From the NCBI GenBank assembly GCA_963281155.1, contig CAUJLY010000006.1, positions 3,286,001 through 3,350,000 on the forward strand: 64,000 nt of DNA. Reading direction: 5' to 3'. Positions 50,735-62,441 of this stretch are shown here, piece by piece. The notes beneath the pieces are model-generated. The model worked only from the letters and a program-made list of their open reading frames with translations. It did not search any database and was not told where the DNA came from. Position 1 is the stretch's first letter. Every line of letters starts with the position of its first letter. Made by a program: the position numbers and the translations under genes. The stretch is from Rhabditophanes sp. KR3021. Taxonomy: Eukaryota; Nematoda; Chromadorea; Rhabditida; Alloionematidae.

Positions 50735-52486
50735 AAAGATGATTGAAACTATTCCAAAATGAAAATACTTCATTTTTAAACACACACGCTTTGATAACAG
50801 TATGATTATGATAATCAGATATAACTTAAAATTGTAATAGATAGCAGAAAATGCATACCTATTTTTTGTAAAGCATTTTCCGATTAAAATTAATTTTGAT
50901 AGATATCATTGGTATATTAATGTAAAAGTGACAATAAACGTCAAATGAAACTTTGACCCTACAATGCATTACGTTAATGACGACGAATTCTGTTCTTTAA
51001 ATTGTTACAAAACGAAATGCTTTGTCCTTTCTGACTGAAAAAATTAAGTATAATGGTGTTGGAGAAAAAGTGGTATGATTATATAGAAATTGAAAGACAA
51101 TTTTAAGCAAAAATAATATAAAAGCTTTAACCAAGGCAGCAACTCTGCCATAATATTTATTTTTTCGTGAATAGTTAGTGTGCGCAAACTGATTTGCGTA
51201 TTACTTGCCTTTTGCTGATTACCTTGGTTGCGTTATGAGATGTTGGAATTATGCAGATACGTTGCATGCATATAAAACACTATGTCTTAAATTGTTTTAA
51301 AAGTATACTTTTGCTATTATCGAGTTTTAGCTTTTGATCAATGCAACACATATTTTAATGTTTTAATTTGAACAAAATTTTGTGAGAATTAATCTCCTAT
51401 GCATATGCAATATTCCATATTCAATGGAACACGTATTGCTTAACAACAAAACAATTGTACCTGACTGTTCAATTCATTCATTTACTAAAAATCATTCTCA
51501 AAAAATGGCTGTTTGTGTCGAGAACGAATTACTTGATATTTATTTAAGTTTGATGTTCTTGATAAGTAGCCTAATCTACTACAAAACTACAACTTCTAAT
51601 AATATTAAGAAGAAGATTAATTAACGATATGTCATTTTAATATTTAGCACATTTTTAGTTCATTCTTTACACATGCATATTCATTTTGATCTAGAAATCA
51701 TTTGATTCGAACATAAAATATATATGTAACGATCAAGCAATTTATTCGTTTTCACGTTTACAAAGTTAATAGGTGTGGGTAACGCAGGTTATGAATAATT
51801 ATTTATTCTAGATATTAAATAATTTTACGATCATTTAAAATAAAAATGATCATCCCTATTACACGATTTAATTTTTTAATGTTTTGAGTGCGTTTATAGA
51901 GTTAGGTGCTTTTGACGTAATAGAAAATTAACATAATATTTTAGAGTAAAACAATACTCATAGACTAATTTCAAACAAGTGCATTAGTACGAGATCGTCC
52001 TTTCGATAATCTTTCACTGTCCTTTTGTTAAAAGTGTTTATCACACATTTGACACATTTGATTACTTTCAAATTTATCAAAAAACGTTATTTAACAGTGT
52101 GAATCCGTAAATTATTATCTATTTTGACCAGACATTTCATCTATCTACGCTCTTTCCGAAAAAGAAACTATGTCTTTTCCTGTTACTATACAAACTAATT
52201 AAATCAGTCAATCTCTTGAGGCGTCTTTTTAAAGTATTAAGACAAAATTTAAATGCATTACATTATGTTTACTTGCCTGTATTACGTTAAAACTTAAATA
52301 TAGTTTCGAGACTACGGACAACTCTCCAAAGTGCTTGCAACATTTTGAAATGTATTTTGGGCTTTTTTAATCGTTACATTATGTCCATTTATTTGTACTC
52401 TTATTAACAAATTATTGCCATTCTAGGAAGTAAAAGTAATCTCCACGTAGGCTTTGACCCTCTCATATTCAGATCAAAGCCAAAAC
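50735..52486. other. Intergenic region KCTD to acetoacetyl-CoA synthetase
   Basis: No domain-bearing frame is seen; the frame at 51382-51624 has no recognisable motif. An acceptor-like tctcatattcag ends at 52472, 14 bases before the next start codon, with no clear donor. Confidence 0.45.
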
Positions 52487-54618
52487 ATGGAAACTAAAAC
52501 AAACGGAGTTGTACCATCAAGTATATATTACCAACCCAGACAAGACACCAGCGAACTATGGAATCAGGAATTAGTATTTAGACGTTACATTGAGGAGCAA
52601 TATAATATTGACTTTAAGGGTAAATTTGTCAACCTTATCTTATCTTAGTAATTGTTTAAAGGTGATTATGAAACTTGGTGGAAGTGGACAGTTGACAACT
52701 ACCCAGCCTTCTGGAACTCAATAGTAAAGTTTTGTGGAATCGATTTAGGGAGAGAGTTTACGGATGAGGAAGTTGTGGACAAAAGCAAAACAATCAACCA
52801 AATCCCGATATGGTTTGCTGGTTCTTCATTTAATTATACTGAAAATGTCTTAAATAAAGGCTTAGACAACGCGATTGCCTTTATCGAGACTGTCGATGGG
52901 GAAAACTTACTCTCGTTTACTTACGCTCAGCTGAGAAGAGATGTCGGAATTTTTGCTAATGCTCTTAAGGATTTGGGATTGGCGGCTGGAGATGCCGTTT
53001 GTGGCTTCGTACCAAATAAGTACGAGACTTCAGTTGCTGTTTTGGCTTCAGCTGCACTGGGACTTGTATGGTCGTCTTGTTCAACTGAATTTGGGCCAAA
53101 GGGGATTTTGGATAGATTTCAACAATGTAAGCCAAAGGTTTTATTTGTTCAGGAAAATGTTACGTTCAAACGCGAGATTAGATCCAACTTAAAGACAATT
53201 CAAACCGTCATAAATCAATTAGAAACTCTTGTCAAATGCATTGTCTTTCCCCTGGAAAAGGATGGTGACGAATGTGGATCTAGAAGTGCCCACTGCGTTT
53301 CACTTAAATCTTTCTTGGCTCCATACAATGAAGCCAAGTATCACGACATTCCTTACGTTAAGATTCCATTCCATCATCCAATGTACACAATGTTTTCTAG
53401 CGGAACCACTGGCCTGCCAAAAGCCATGATTCACACTGTTGGAGGAACTTTAGTAAAACATGTTCAAGAACACATTATTCAAACTAATATGAATGGAGAC
53501 GACACTATAATGTTTTACACAACTTGCGGGTGGATGATGTGGAATTGGTTAATGACCACACTGTTTACCGGAGCGACAATTGTTTTATTCGATGAAAGTC
53601 CCATCATTCCTGACAAAGAAGTAATGATTAAAATTCTAGCTAATACCAAGGCTACTATTTTTGGATGTGGAGCAAAGATGTATGATACCTACCATCAAAT
53701 GGATAGGAAGTTCAATGACTTTTATGATTTGACCAATCTAAGATGTGTTTTATCAACCGGATCCCCCTTAAAGCCAAGTTCCTTTGAGTTTATTAATACA
53801 GCCTTAAAGGAAAAAGTTTGTATTGGAAGTATTTGCGGCGGAACTGATATTATTGGATGTTTCATGGGTGCATCACTTAATTGTAAAGTTACTCCAGGAG
53901 AATGTCAACATTTGTACTTGGGTATGAATTGCCAAACATGGAATGCCGAAGGCAAAGCTGTATTAAATGAACAAGGAGAATTAGTTTGTGTTACTCCATT
54001 CGTCAGTCAACCATCCCATTTTTTGAATGATTCCGATGGCCAAAAATACTATAGAAGTTATTTTGAAAAGAATGTAGGTGTATGGACACATGGTGACTAT
54101 TGTGAAATAGATTCGAAAACTGGGGGAGTCATTATTTACGGAAGAAGTGATGCAACCTTAAACAGATTTGGTGTTAGAATTGGAACTGCCGACATCTACA
54201 ATATTGTTGAAAATTTTGAGGCGATCGAAGATTCGCTTGTTGTAGGCATGAAAGACACAGCTGATCCTGATAACGAATTAATTGTTTTGTTTCTAAAACT
54301 TAAAGAAAACTTTGAATTGAGTAATGATTTAGAGGGAAATATTAAACGTTCTCTAAGAAATGATATGTCGCCAAGACATGTTCCAAATTTCATAAAATTG
54401 ATTCATGACATTCCAGTAAGTTTTACCTAATTAAACGAATAATATTTAATTTTCAGTACACACACTCAGGCAAAAAAATGGAACTAATTATTAAACAAAT
54501 ACTAAATGGCGAAGAAATCAAAAATCTCGGAGCTGTTCGCAATCCTTCCTGCCTAACTGAATATGAAACCATTTTTCCTGCTCATGGAGTTCTCAAAAGC
54601 TCAATGAAAGTACAATAA
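52487..54618 (+). CDS. sur-5: Acetoacetyl-CoA synthetase (SUR-5 type)
   Basis: Exons are 52487-52619, 52662-54415 and 54457-54618, 682 residues, close to the family's about 670. It is an ANL-superfamily enzyme that activates acetoacetate to acetoacetyl-CoA with ATP, in the cytosol, feeding lipid and sterol synthesis. The N-terminal ACS domain has WWKWTVDNYPAFWNSIVKF and NYTENVL. The P-loop-like MFSSGTTGLPKAMIH is near residue 289. TTCGWMMWNW and SICGGTDIIG follow, then the hinge region VWTHGDYCEID and GRSDATLNRFGVRIGTADIY. The C-terminal YTHSGKKMELIIKQIL carries the Lys expected for adenylation in this superfamily. It is complete with all key motifs present. C. elegans SUR-5 belongs to this family; the symbol is by homology only. 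Confidence 0.95.
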
Positions 54619-54700
54619 TTAAATATTCTAAAAGCTAGTGATTCTTTTTGATTTAATCATATATATAAAAATTAACCATTTACTTTACTTTAAATTTTAT

Positions 54701-54901
54701 TTACTTTTTATAAGCATCGTATTTAAAGTCAAATTGTATCTTTGAACGTAAACTCCAATTTGACAATCCATACAAATAGAATCTTTCAGCTACCATCCAC
54801 GCGAAATTAGTCAGTCTAAAGTACCTTAATTGAATAGTTGGCAGGATTCGACAACTAAGATGATTTGAAATGGCATAATATTCACCAGGGGACTTTTTCA
54901 T
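54701..54901 (-). pseudogene. Family B (secretin-type) GPCR fragment, TM3 region
   Basis: The 66-residue frame contains LSCRILPTIQLRYF and LTNFAWMVAERFYLY. The spacing Y-x4-N-x2-W-M-x2-E-x2-YLY is that of TM3 in secretin-family receptors, and LSCR matches the start of TM3 with the disulphide Cys. The usual Gly after Glu is Arg here. I see no neighbouring exon for the other helices within the 1.5 kb up to the next gene, and the frame runs quickly into stops. I infer a relic of a duplicated receptor exon. It lies about 80 bases downstream of sur-5 on the opposite strand. An exon of a real gene with distant partners remains possible. Confidence 0.45.
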
Positions 54902-56164
54902 GAAGAAAAATAGATACAGTTAACATTTATTTTATTATATTTAAAAAGAGTATTTTTGCAAAAATTGTAAAGTTTCTAATGGCGATTCAGGCATTATTTA
55001 TAAAGACGTTCTAACACATAAAATAACCGGCAGAATCAGGGCTTTAGAACACATTTTATAATTTATCAAATGGTGAAGATTTTGAGTATATTCAGTTTTT
55101 TACTTTTCGAAGTTAATTTTACATCAAAATATTTGTTTAAAAGTCCAAGATGAATGTAAAGCATATTTTATATTTTTTAACCCAAATTTTACATTGAATT
55201 CAAAAATGAAATAGTATTTTACTTTGACTAATGAATTTTCAATTTGGAGCATGTATTTTTGATAAAAATTATTTATATCTGGTCACCTACTAACAATTAG
55301 GACTTGTGCTAATAGTTATTACATCATGACGAACACAAAATGATGTCTTACTAAACATATTAGCTAATAATATGTTCTTTAGTGAAGCTTTCAAGATCCT
55401 CAGTTTATTCTGGATTTATAAAATATTTGTCTAAGTACATCCTTTATTACAATTATTTAAGCTTTAAATATATAAATATATTTTTACATGTTCTTCATAT
55501 GCCAAACAATTTTTGGATATATATTTTGTATCCTAAAGTATAACATTCTCTTGACTAAAATTTGTTAAGTTATAAAAGCTCGACACATTTAAAGCACTTT
55601 TGGATCAATTTCGACAAAAGCCATTTGTAATGATCAGTTAAACAGTTTTGCTCTTTTTAATAGTGTCATAATACATCTGTCTGGCCTGTGTAATATTAAG
55701 TAGCTAAATGGTAACTTTTTTATCCATAATATCATCGATTTAGAACGTTATTTGCATAATATATGCCTATCTTTAGACAGGTATCTCATATGTATGGTTT
55801 TTGTGATCCCTAGCTTTGGTAAGTCTTCATTTGAGGACATGAAAAGTAGTCATTTCATTTTAATATATCTAAGTCCCTATATATCACTCTTATAAAGCTT
55901 CTTTCCTTCTCAAGTCAATTTTAATTCAAATTTATGTAGTTTGCATAATGAGTAAATAATTGCATGCCTTTAAGAATAATAAACTATCTTTCCAATTGAT
56001 AAATGTTGAATGTCTTGACTGCTAATATATGTCTAAAATTAGATACTTATTATCATCTTCTTAATATTGCTCCCTTCAAACATTTTTATATTTGTGTCCT
56101 CATTTTATCATCTAAAGCCGTCATTAGGCATCTCTGACTAAACTATGCTTTATAGATTATACAA
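54902..56164. other. Intergenic region upstream of the XK-related gene
   Basis: No open frame with a domain is seen. The acceptor-like ctttatag ends nine to ten bases before the start codon at 56165, with no obvious donor. Confidence 0.45.
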
Positions 56165-57652
56165 ATGTTGAATAACTGGAAAAAGCATGAACCCAAGACA
56201 TCTTTTCTTAAAAGAAAAAAAAGCAATGATCAGAAGGTAGAATTTTTTGATTCCACTGATCATATCGAACAATACAATAACAGAGATGACGATGATGTCA
56301 CGGATAAACTTCCAGAACGGCAAATCATTACAAAGTTTGATATTTTTTGTATTATCCTGTCAATGTTAACATATATCTTTGACATCTTTTCGGATATCAT
56401 TGTCTCAATCTTTCATTATTTTAGTGGCAGGGTAAATTTTGTTAATATATTTAAATTTATTTATAATATATTTATAGCTATTATTGTGTTTTTTAATCAG
56501 TGGGCTTATCATCGTCCCTTCTATAATTTTAAATATTGTTTCATTCATTTGGTGGTACGGTGATTACAAAAAACAAGCTAAGAAAACGGAAGATAACAAA
56601 AACTCCCAACCTATTACAAAAAAGGAAATCACTTGGTTTTTTATCCTTTCAATTTTTCAATTAGGGCCAATTACATGGCATTACAAGTCATTTAAATGTG
56701 CAGTTCAAGTCTACAAGGCGAATCAAGATAAGAATGCGGATAATCAAGTGAAATTGGAATATTTCAGGAGATACATCGAAATTGACAGAAATACAGCCTT
56801 AATAAGATTCTTTGAGTCGGCATTAGAAAGTTTGCCACAAATGCTTGTTCAAGGATGTTTTATACTAAATCAAGTCAACCATCCGAACTTTGAAATTTCA
56901 ATATTAATATGTATTCAAAGTTTATCCTTTTTCATGTCTCTCATATCAGCATGTACATCTCTAGCCGTTGAACATCGAGCATTAAGATTAGCTGATCCAA
57001 GAAAAGAAAATATGCAAGTAGTTGAAAGCATTTTCCAGTCTTTGTGGAGATTCTTTACACTTTTTTCAAGATTTTTATTATTTTTGCTTTGCATACAATA
57101 CATTGAAATGTGGTTTTTATTACTCTTGTTTATTCACATAGTGTTATCAACTACAAATATTGTAATTTTCCAGACAATTGATTCAGGTTCTGAATTGGTT
57201 CACGTTGGTCATATTTTACTACTCATCAATGTTGCAATTCATATGTTCTTGCCGTATAATATGGCTGACGGGCCTACCAAGTGGAGATATTTGTCTGGTT
57301 ATGTATTGGAGTTGCTCGAAATTATAGTAAGTATTTTTATTTTTATGATAACTCATACATTTTGCAGGTTATCGTAATAACAATGTTCATTAATCCTCTC
57401 GGCAAAACATTTCAATACAGAGATGAATTTCTGGCGCTGATGATAGGATCGTTTATGCTTGGCTTGTCATGCATGGTCATGTATTACGAATATTTTCATC
57501 CATCACGTGCTAGAATTGAAACGGAAAATGAAAGTGAAATATTTAAGAATGCTTCTATTGGGTCAGATAAAGATTCTGGAGAGGAAGAGAACAGTAGTGT
57601 CAAGTATGCAAAAGATGATGACGAAGAATTTGGAGATAATGTGAATGTATAA
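56165..57652 (+). CDS. ced-8: XK-related protein, CED-8-like phospholipid scramblase
   Basis: Exons are 56165-56431, 56478-57326 and 57368-57652, 466 residues, near the roughly 460 of C. elegans CED-8. XKR features include the membrane helix FDIFCIILSMLTYIFDIFSD, LIIVPSIILNIVSFIWWYGD, then GPITWHYKSFK, FESALESLPQMLVQ, and further hydrophobic spans to about residue 420, ending in an acidic Ser-rich tail. XKR proteins expose phosphatidylserine in apoptotic cells after caspase cleavage. In C. elegans CED-8 the CED-3 site is N-terminal. Here DSTD (29-32) and DVTD (44-47) lie in the soluble N-terminal tail and fit DxxD, so either could be the site; this is inference. The start is the first ATG, shortly after a possible trans-splice acceptor. 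Confidence 0.9.
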
Positions 57653-57727
57653 TAGGCTGTCTATATTTATTTTGATGAGCAAGTATATAGTTATAAATTA
57701 TTTTGGTTTTCGAAAAAGTTTTAATCA

Positions 57728-57964
57728 TTAGAAAGCACTCAGTATGAACTGAAACAAAGCATTCGGCAAATTATAGACACCCATGACAATCAAAATAATA
57801 TCAACATCCGATTTGGTGTTGATTATGTTTAAAATTTGAATATTAATAAAACGATTTTTAACAACTATTTGATCTGTAATCATGCTGCAAATTTTGTGAA
57901 ATTTGATGTAATGCTGAATTATAAACTCCACATTTGGTTCAAGTTTTGTCATACATGCTAAATG
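57728..57964 (-). pseudogene. Possible receptor-like exon or relic
   Basis: After a good acceptor (ttttacatttag) the - strand is open and reads ...FIIQHYIKFHKICSMITDQ and NRFINIQILNIINTKS.... The H-x2-I/L-C spacing followed by a hydrophobic FxIQxL stretch is reminiscent of the C-terminal helices of 7TM gustatory-type receptors. A second acceptor (gctttgtttcag) lies at its end. No further exons are seen and the match is weak. It lies antisense to, and just beyond, the CED-8-like gene's 3' end. Confidence 0.2.
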
Positions 57965-58834
57965 TAAAATTTCATAAATACGAAAGAATAATAAATATGT
58001 TTGTTTTTAGATGATCTTGACTACATATCAAAAAAATAGTTAAACAATGATGATTATAAGAAAGTACTTAATTAGAACACGCATGTTTTCTATTATCAAA
58101 AAAGATTTATGCACTTTGAAATTGGTAATTGCTTAGGGTTTATTTATATAATAAACCGCTTTTATAAAAATAGGCTTACAGTTGTTTTTTGGTATAAAAG
58201 CTTTGTAACTTATGAAGTGTTTTAGATGACAAAAAAAATTTCATACTCTTTTGAGAATCTGTTTGATTAAAAAGCTGATATTGATATTAACATGACTTTG
58301 ATGTAAAGTGGAATTAGACATTCCTACCCCCATAATTTTGTATCTTTACAATGTTTATAATTGAGATAAGGCTTAAGATATTAGTAAGATTTAAAAGTCA
58401 TTTTTCTATTGTTTTAAATTGACAAGATATTTTCGAAACAAAAAACATTAGATGTTTCAAATAACATTCAATTCTTCATGACTCTTCTTCTGCATTATCT
58501 TACCGGTTATATATTTTTAATTTTTAATATTTTAATGAGTATTGTTTAACAATAAAAGCACTACTTCTCTTACTCAACATTATTTACCTTACCATCAGAC
58601 GACAACGGTAAAATAAAAACAAATAACATTATTTAACCACTACATTACCTTTCAATAAACATAAATAGTCTCTCTCTCCAGTTTTTCCAAATAAATTTAA
58701 AAAAAGCTTATACTTAAAAACCCCAAAATTTGAATTAATCTTCTTTAAAATTGTTTCGCAGCATGTTTCCGGTTTTTTAATTTATACCGTTTCAATTTCG
58801 AGTATCTTTCTTCTTGATTCGACCCTCTTTTTAG
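57965..58834. other. Intergenic region upstream of the glutamate transporter
   Basis: AT-rich, with no coding signal seen. It leads into the TATA-like element at 58835. Confidence 0.5.
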
Positions 58835-58845
58835 TATATAAAAAG
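58835..58845 (+). promoter_or_regulatory. TATA-box-like element of the EAAT gene
   Basis: TATATAAAAAG lies about 57-67 bases before the start codon at 58902, a position that suits a core promoter. Sequence match only. Confidence 0.4.
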
Positions 58846-58901
58846 TTGCGTGTTTACCAGTTTATATTATTTTTAGTTATTTATATTTTACCTATTATAA
58901 G

Positions 58902-60386
58902 ATGAATTCATTGAGTTTGAGGAAAAAGCTGAATAATGTTCCTTCGGAAACATGGATGTTAATTTTGACGATGGTCGGTGTTTTTGCAGGAATTGCATTT
59001 GGAACAATTGGGAGATTTTTTGAATTTACTCCTTATACTATTTACTATATTGGTTTTCCTGGAGAGATATTTATGAATCTTTTGAAAATGATTATATTTC
59101 CCCTGATTTCAATTAGTTTGATATCAGGATTAAGTCAGTTAGATGCCAAACAATCAGGAAGGATTGGTGCATATGCCTTATTATATTATGCTGTAACTAC
59201 GACGATGGCAGTTTCAGTTGGTATTATTTTAGTCGTAATAATTCATCCGGGAAACGTTACTTTGAAAACGGATTTTGTAAACCATACAATTGCTGCACAA
59301 AACATAAGTTCTACGGACAAGATGTTTGATTTGTTGCGAAACTTTTTTCCGGAAAATTTAGTTCGCTCGACTTCTCAACAAGTCGAAACTAAATTGTACT
59401 TGGATAATACACATACTGTGCGAACGCATCATACATATGTCGATGGAATGAATGTACTTGGCATTATTATGGCCTCAATTTCAGCTGGCCTGATTATGGG
59501 AAGTTTGGGTAAAAAGGTACAGCCAGTCATCGATATAGTTCTAGCGCTTGATTTAATTGTTAACAAAGCTGTTTACTTCATTATGTTGTTGTCTCCAATT
59601 GGAATTGGTTCTTTAATTGCAACTAAACTTTTGGGAGAAGATGATTTGGTGGTAATGTTTAGGATGCTGGGCATGTATGTGTTTACAGTTATTCTTGGAT
59701 TATTCATTCATTTATTTATCTCGTTATGCATTGTATATTTTGTGGCAACACGCAAAAATCCATTTACATTTTACAAGGGAATGATTCCATCGGCTTTAAC
59801 TGCTTTAGGAACGGCATCAAGTGCTGCTTCACTCCCTGTTACTTTTCAATGCTTGGAAAAAAACAACCATATTAATCCATTGATCACGAAGTTTGTTTTG
59901 CCAGTTGGGGCTACTGTTAACATGGATGGTACAGCTTTGTATGAAGCGGTTGCTTCTATTTTTATTGCTCAAATGAATGGAATGGAACTGGGCTTAGATA
60001 GCTTAATTATTGTGAGTATAACTGCTACATTAGCTGCTATTGGAGCTGCTTCTATTCCAAGTGCTGGTTTAGTAACAATGGTTATTATCTTGACGGCATT
60101 GGGTCTGCCTTTAGACCAGATTACTTTAATTTTATCCGTTGATTGGCTTCTGTAAGTTTCTACTTGTTCAATTATTGTATATTTGAGTTCACTTTTCAGA
60201 GATAGACTCAGAACATGTGTGAACGTCTTAGGAGATGCCGTTGGTTGTGGATTCGTTGCTCATTTCGTTCAAATTGAGTCTGTAAAAGATAGTGAATTAG
60301 GATCAGACAACATAAGTGCTCAAATTATTTCAATCGACATTGAAAATGTGAAAGATGAAGTATTCGTAACTGAAATTAATAAGTAA
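58902..60386 (+). CDS. glt-1: Excitatory amino-acid transporter (GLT-1-like, SLC1 family)
   Basis: Exons are 58902-60151 and 60200-60386, 478 residues. It is an SLC1 sodium-coupled glutamate transporter of the plasma membrane, as in neurons, glia or muscle. Signatures are MNLLKMIIFPLISISLISGL in TM2, the variable loop with NVT/NHT/NIS glycosylation-like sites, the HP1 loop ALGTASSAASLPVTF near residue 303, NMDGTALYEA in TM7 near 340, the HP2 region AAIGAASIPSAGLVTM, and DWLLDRLRTCVNVLGDA in TM8. HP1 has SSAA instead of the SSSS of vertebrate EAATs, like nematode GLT-1. TM8 reads GDAVGCGF where family members usually have GA. The intron falls within the DWLLDR motif. The C-terminal tail is short and acidic. 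A polyadenylation signal AATAAA follows near 60452. Confidence 0.94.
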
Positions 60387-61142
60387 AGTTGCTTCCTTAC
60401 CATTTGTACATAGTTCATGTCATTATTCAGCTTTATATTTAAATTTTGTATAATAAATTTTCCCATTCTATGCTCAAGATTTGGATGTAAACAGCCCGTT
60501 TGTTAGCATGGTTGTTTGTTGTTTGCTTGGAAAAGAGTCTCTTTGAATAGCATTTGGTGATAAGCATTGAAAATTAATCTAACTAATTTGTTATAGAGTC
60601 TTTCAAGAAAAGCATTTGTAAATACCTGAAGACATTACATGTATATACTGCAAAAAACTTGAATCACGAATTTTGATTGAATTCAATCCAAAATAGATAT
60701 TCAATGCTTGATTTCGACTCTTTATAATTGGCTATTCTTTGAAGCATGCCTTAGAATAATTAAATGTTTACAACAATCCCTCATAGATATTTATTTCAAT
60801 TACAAAGTCTTATCATGTAAATTTGCAGAGATTGATAGTAAACTATATTTAGAAACAGCTAATTTGATCAAGGGTACAAGTGAATAAGTTTAAATAGACT
60901 GTTTATCTATTTTTGCCAACTCAAAATATACTATTCGAAGACTATTTATAATGTTAAACCGTAATAACTTATATTTATTATCAACTAGTCACAAATGTTA
61001 CATAGGAACAATCCGTCGATTTTCAGTTTTTATTTAATATTTAAATATCAACTTTTCACACTAAAGCCTTAGCATTTCCATACTTTCTGTGATATGTTAA
61101 CCAAATCAAAAAAATGTTGATATAATATTTATGACAAATCAT
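60387..61142. other. Intergenic region between EAAT and the H2B relic
   Basis: This contains the EAAT 3' UTR with AATAAA near 60452. Nothing else is recognised. Confidence 0.5.
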
Positions 61143-61511
61143 TTAAATAGAACTGGTGTATTTTGTTACAGCTTTAGTTCCTTCAGAAACAGCATGCTTT
61201 GCCAATTCTCCTGGAGGAATGAGACAAACAGCTGTTTGGATTTCTCCAGAGAAAATTGTTGATTTCCTGTTGTACTGCGCAACTTAGAAGCTTCTCCAGA
61301 AATTCTTTCAAAGCGTCCTTAGCAAATGAGTGTATGATTAACATTACTTTGGATGATACTCTAATATCAGGATGTACCTGCTTCAATACACGATAGATGT
61401 AGGTCTAGTAAGACTCCTTTCTGGATCTCTTTATCTTCTTTCTTATTTTAATGTGACGAGTTTTTGTGGATTTGACCGTTTCTTTCCTTTAGATGCAGGT
61501 TTAAGTGGCAT
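61143..61511 (-). pseudogene. Decayed histone H2B gene
   Basis: Reading the - strand in order, H2B segments appear in successive frames: MPLKPASKGKKRSNPQK from the ATG at 61511, KKIKRSRKESY ended by an in-frame TAG at 61405-61407, then VLKQVHPDIRVSSKVM and IIHSFAKDALKEFLEKL, then, after another frame change near 61240-61255, [18 protein letters not shown] and [14 protein letters not shown] before TAA. Length and order match a full, intronless H2B. The core helix has diverged (CAVQQEINN replaces the usual loop), while the C-terminus is nearly perfect. At least two frame changes plus one stop make it a pseudogene. It points away from an H2A relic 550 bases off, the usual head-to-head arrangement of H2A/H2B pairs. 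Confidence 0.85.
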
Positions 61512-62060
61512 AATTGAATAAAAATTTGTTTTTCTCTTTTTATAGAAAGGGATGAAGGAAAAGGAAGAAATAGCTAAGATCAATATTGTAAATTTAAATA
61601 ATTGCCTCCCATACATACAAGCACCTCCCATTTAAAAATAGGTCGATGAGAATATAATAAATTTGACACTACTCTTAACTAAATTGTATGTGAAATAATT
61701 TCAAAATATCCAACACTTTATTATCTTGATAAAATGTTGTTTTTGTATAAATGGATACCGATGCAAGGATCAAAGAAATCATTATGGTCTCAACTTCAAT
61801 GTACGTTTCATTTAATCAAAAATATCATGTATCATAAAAAATAATCTAGCTGAAAATCATGTTTTCAAGTTGATCCTTTTGATAAGCAATATAATATCGT
61901 TGAATCAACTATTATACTGTACTTAGTTTTACTTCAAAACAATATCAAACAAATATTGCTCATGAGAATTAACCTATTGCGTTTGTTCGTACACGTAGTT
62001 GACTTGTAAAGTCCTTGACTTTGCACGTAAATTCAGTTATATTTGGCAATTGTCTTTATA
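61512..62060. other. Former shared promoter between H2B and H2A relics
   Basis: The interval separates the head-to-head relics. No clear TATA pair or histone-specific element is recognised. It is AT-rich. Confidence 0.4.
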
Positions 62061-62441
62061 GTGAGCAAAAGTGCCAAAGGAAAAGGATTATCTACGCAAT
62101 TTAAATGTCAGAAACCTACGAAATTATCGCGCAGAAGTTGCACAAAAAAAGATCTCGGATTCAATTCGAGCTGGTTTGATTTTCCCAGTTACGAGAATTC
62201 ATAAATTATTGAAAGGTCGAAATAGCTCAAACAGAATTCAGTATGTTGCAACAGTATCTCTTACTTCAACAATGGAACATTTGATTTATGAACTAGTTAA
62301 TTCAACAGCCCTTCTAGTTCTAAATGAAGGCACAACTAGAATCTCATCCGAGCATATTAACAAAGTTATGAAAAGTGATTTAGAAATATTAAACTTTCCG
62401 GTCCAGTTCTAATTGCGAAACATACGGAAGAAGAATTTTAA
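62061..62441 (+). pseudogene. Decayed histone H2A gene (H2A or H2A.Z-like)
   Basis: A GTG sits where the ATG should be, followed in frame by SKSAKGKG as in H2A tails. The core is in another frame: IRAGLIFPVTRIHKLLKGRN, then YVATVSLTSTMEHLIYELVN, then TTRISSEHINKVMKSDLEIL, aligning with the H2A fold (RAGLQFPVGRIHR, the alpha-2 helix LEYLTAEVLEL, RHLQLAI-NDEEL). After a further shift, GPVLIAKHT replaces the docking region. There is no usable start codon in the main frame until mid-protein. KGRNSSNRI resembles the L1 loop of H2A.Z slightly more than canonical H2A, but divergence is too high to decide. The 113-codon open core without a stop is notable for a relic. Confidence 0.75.
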
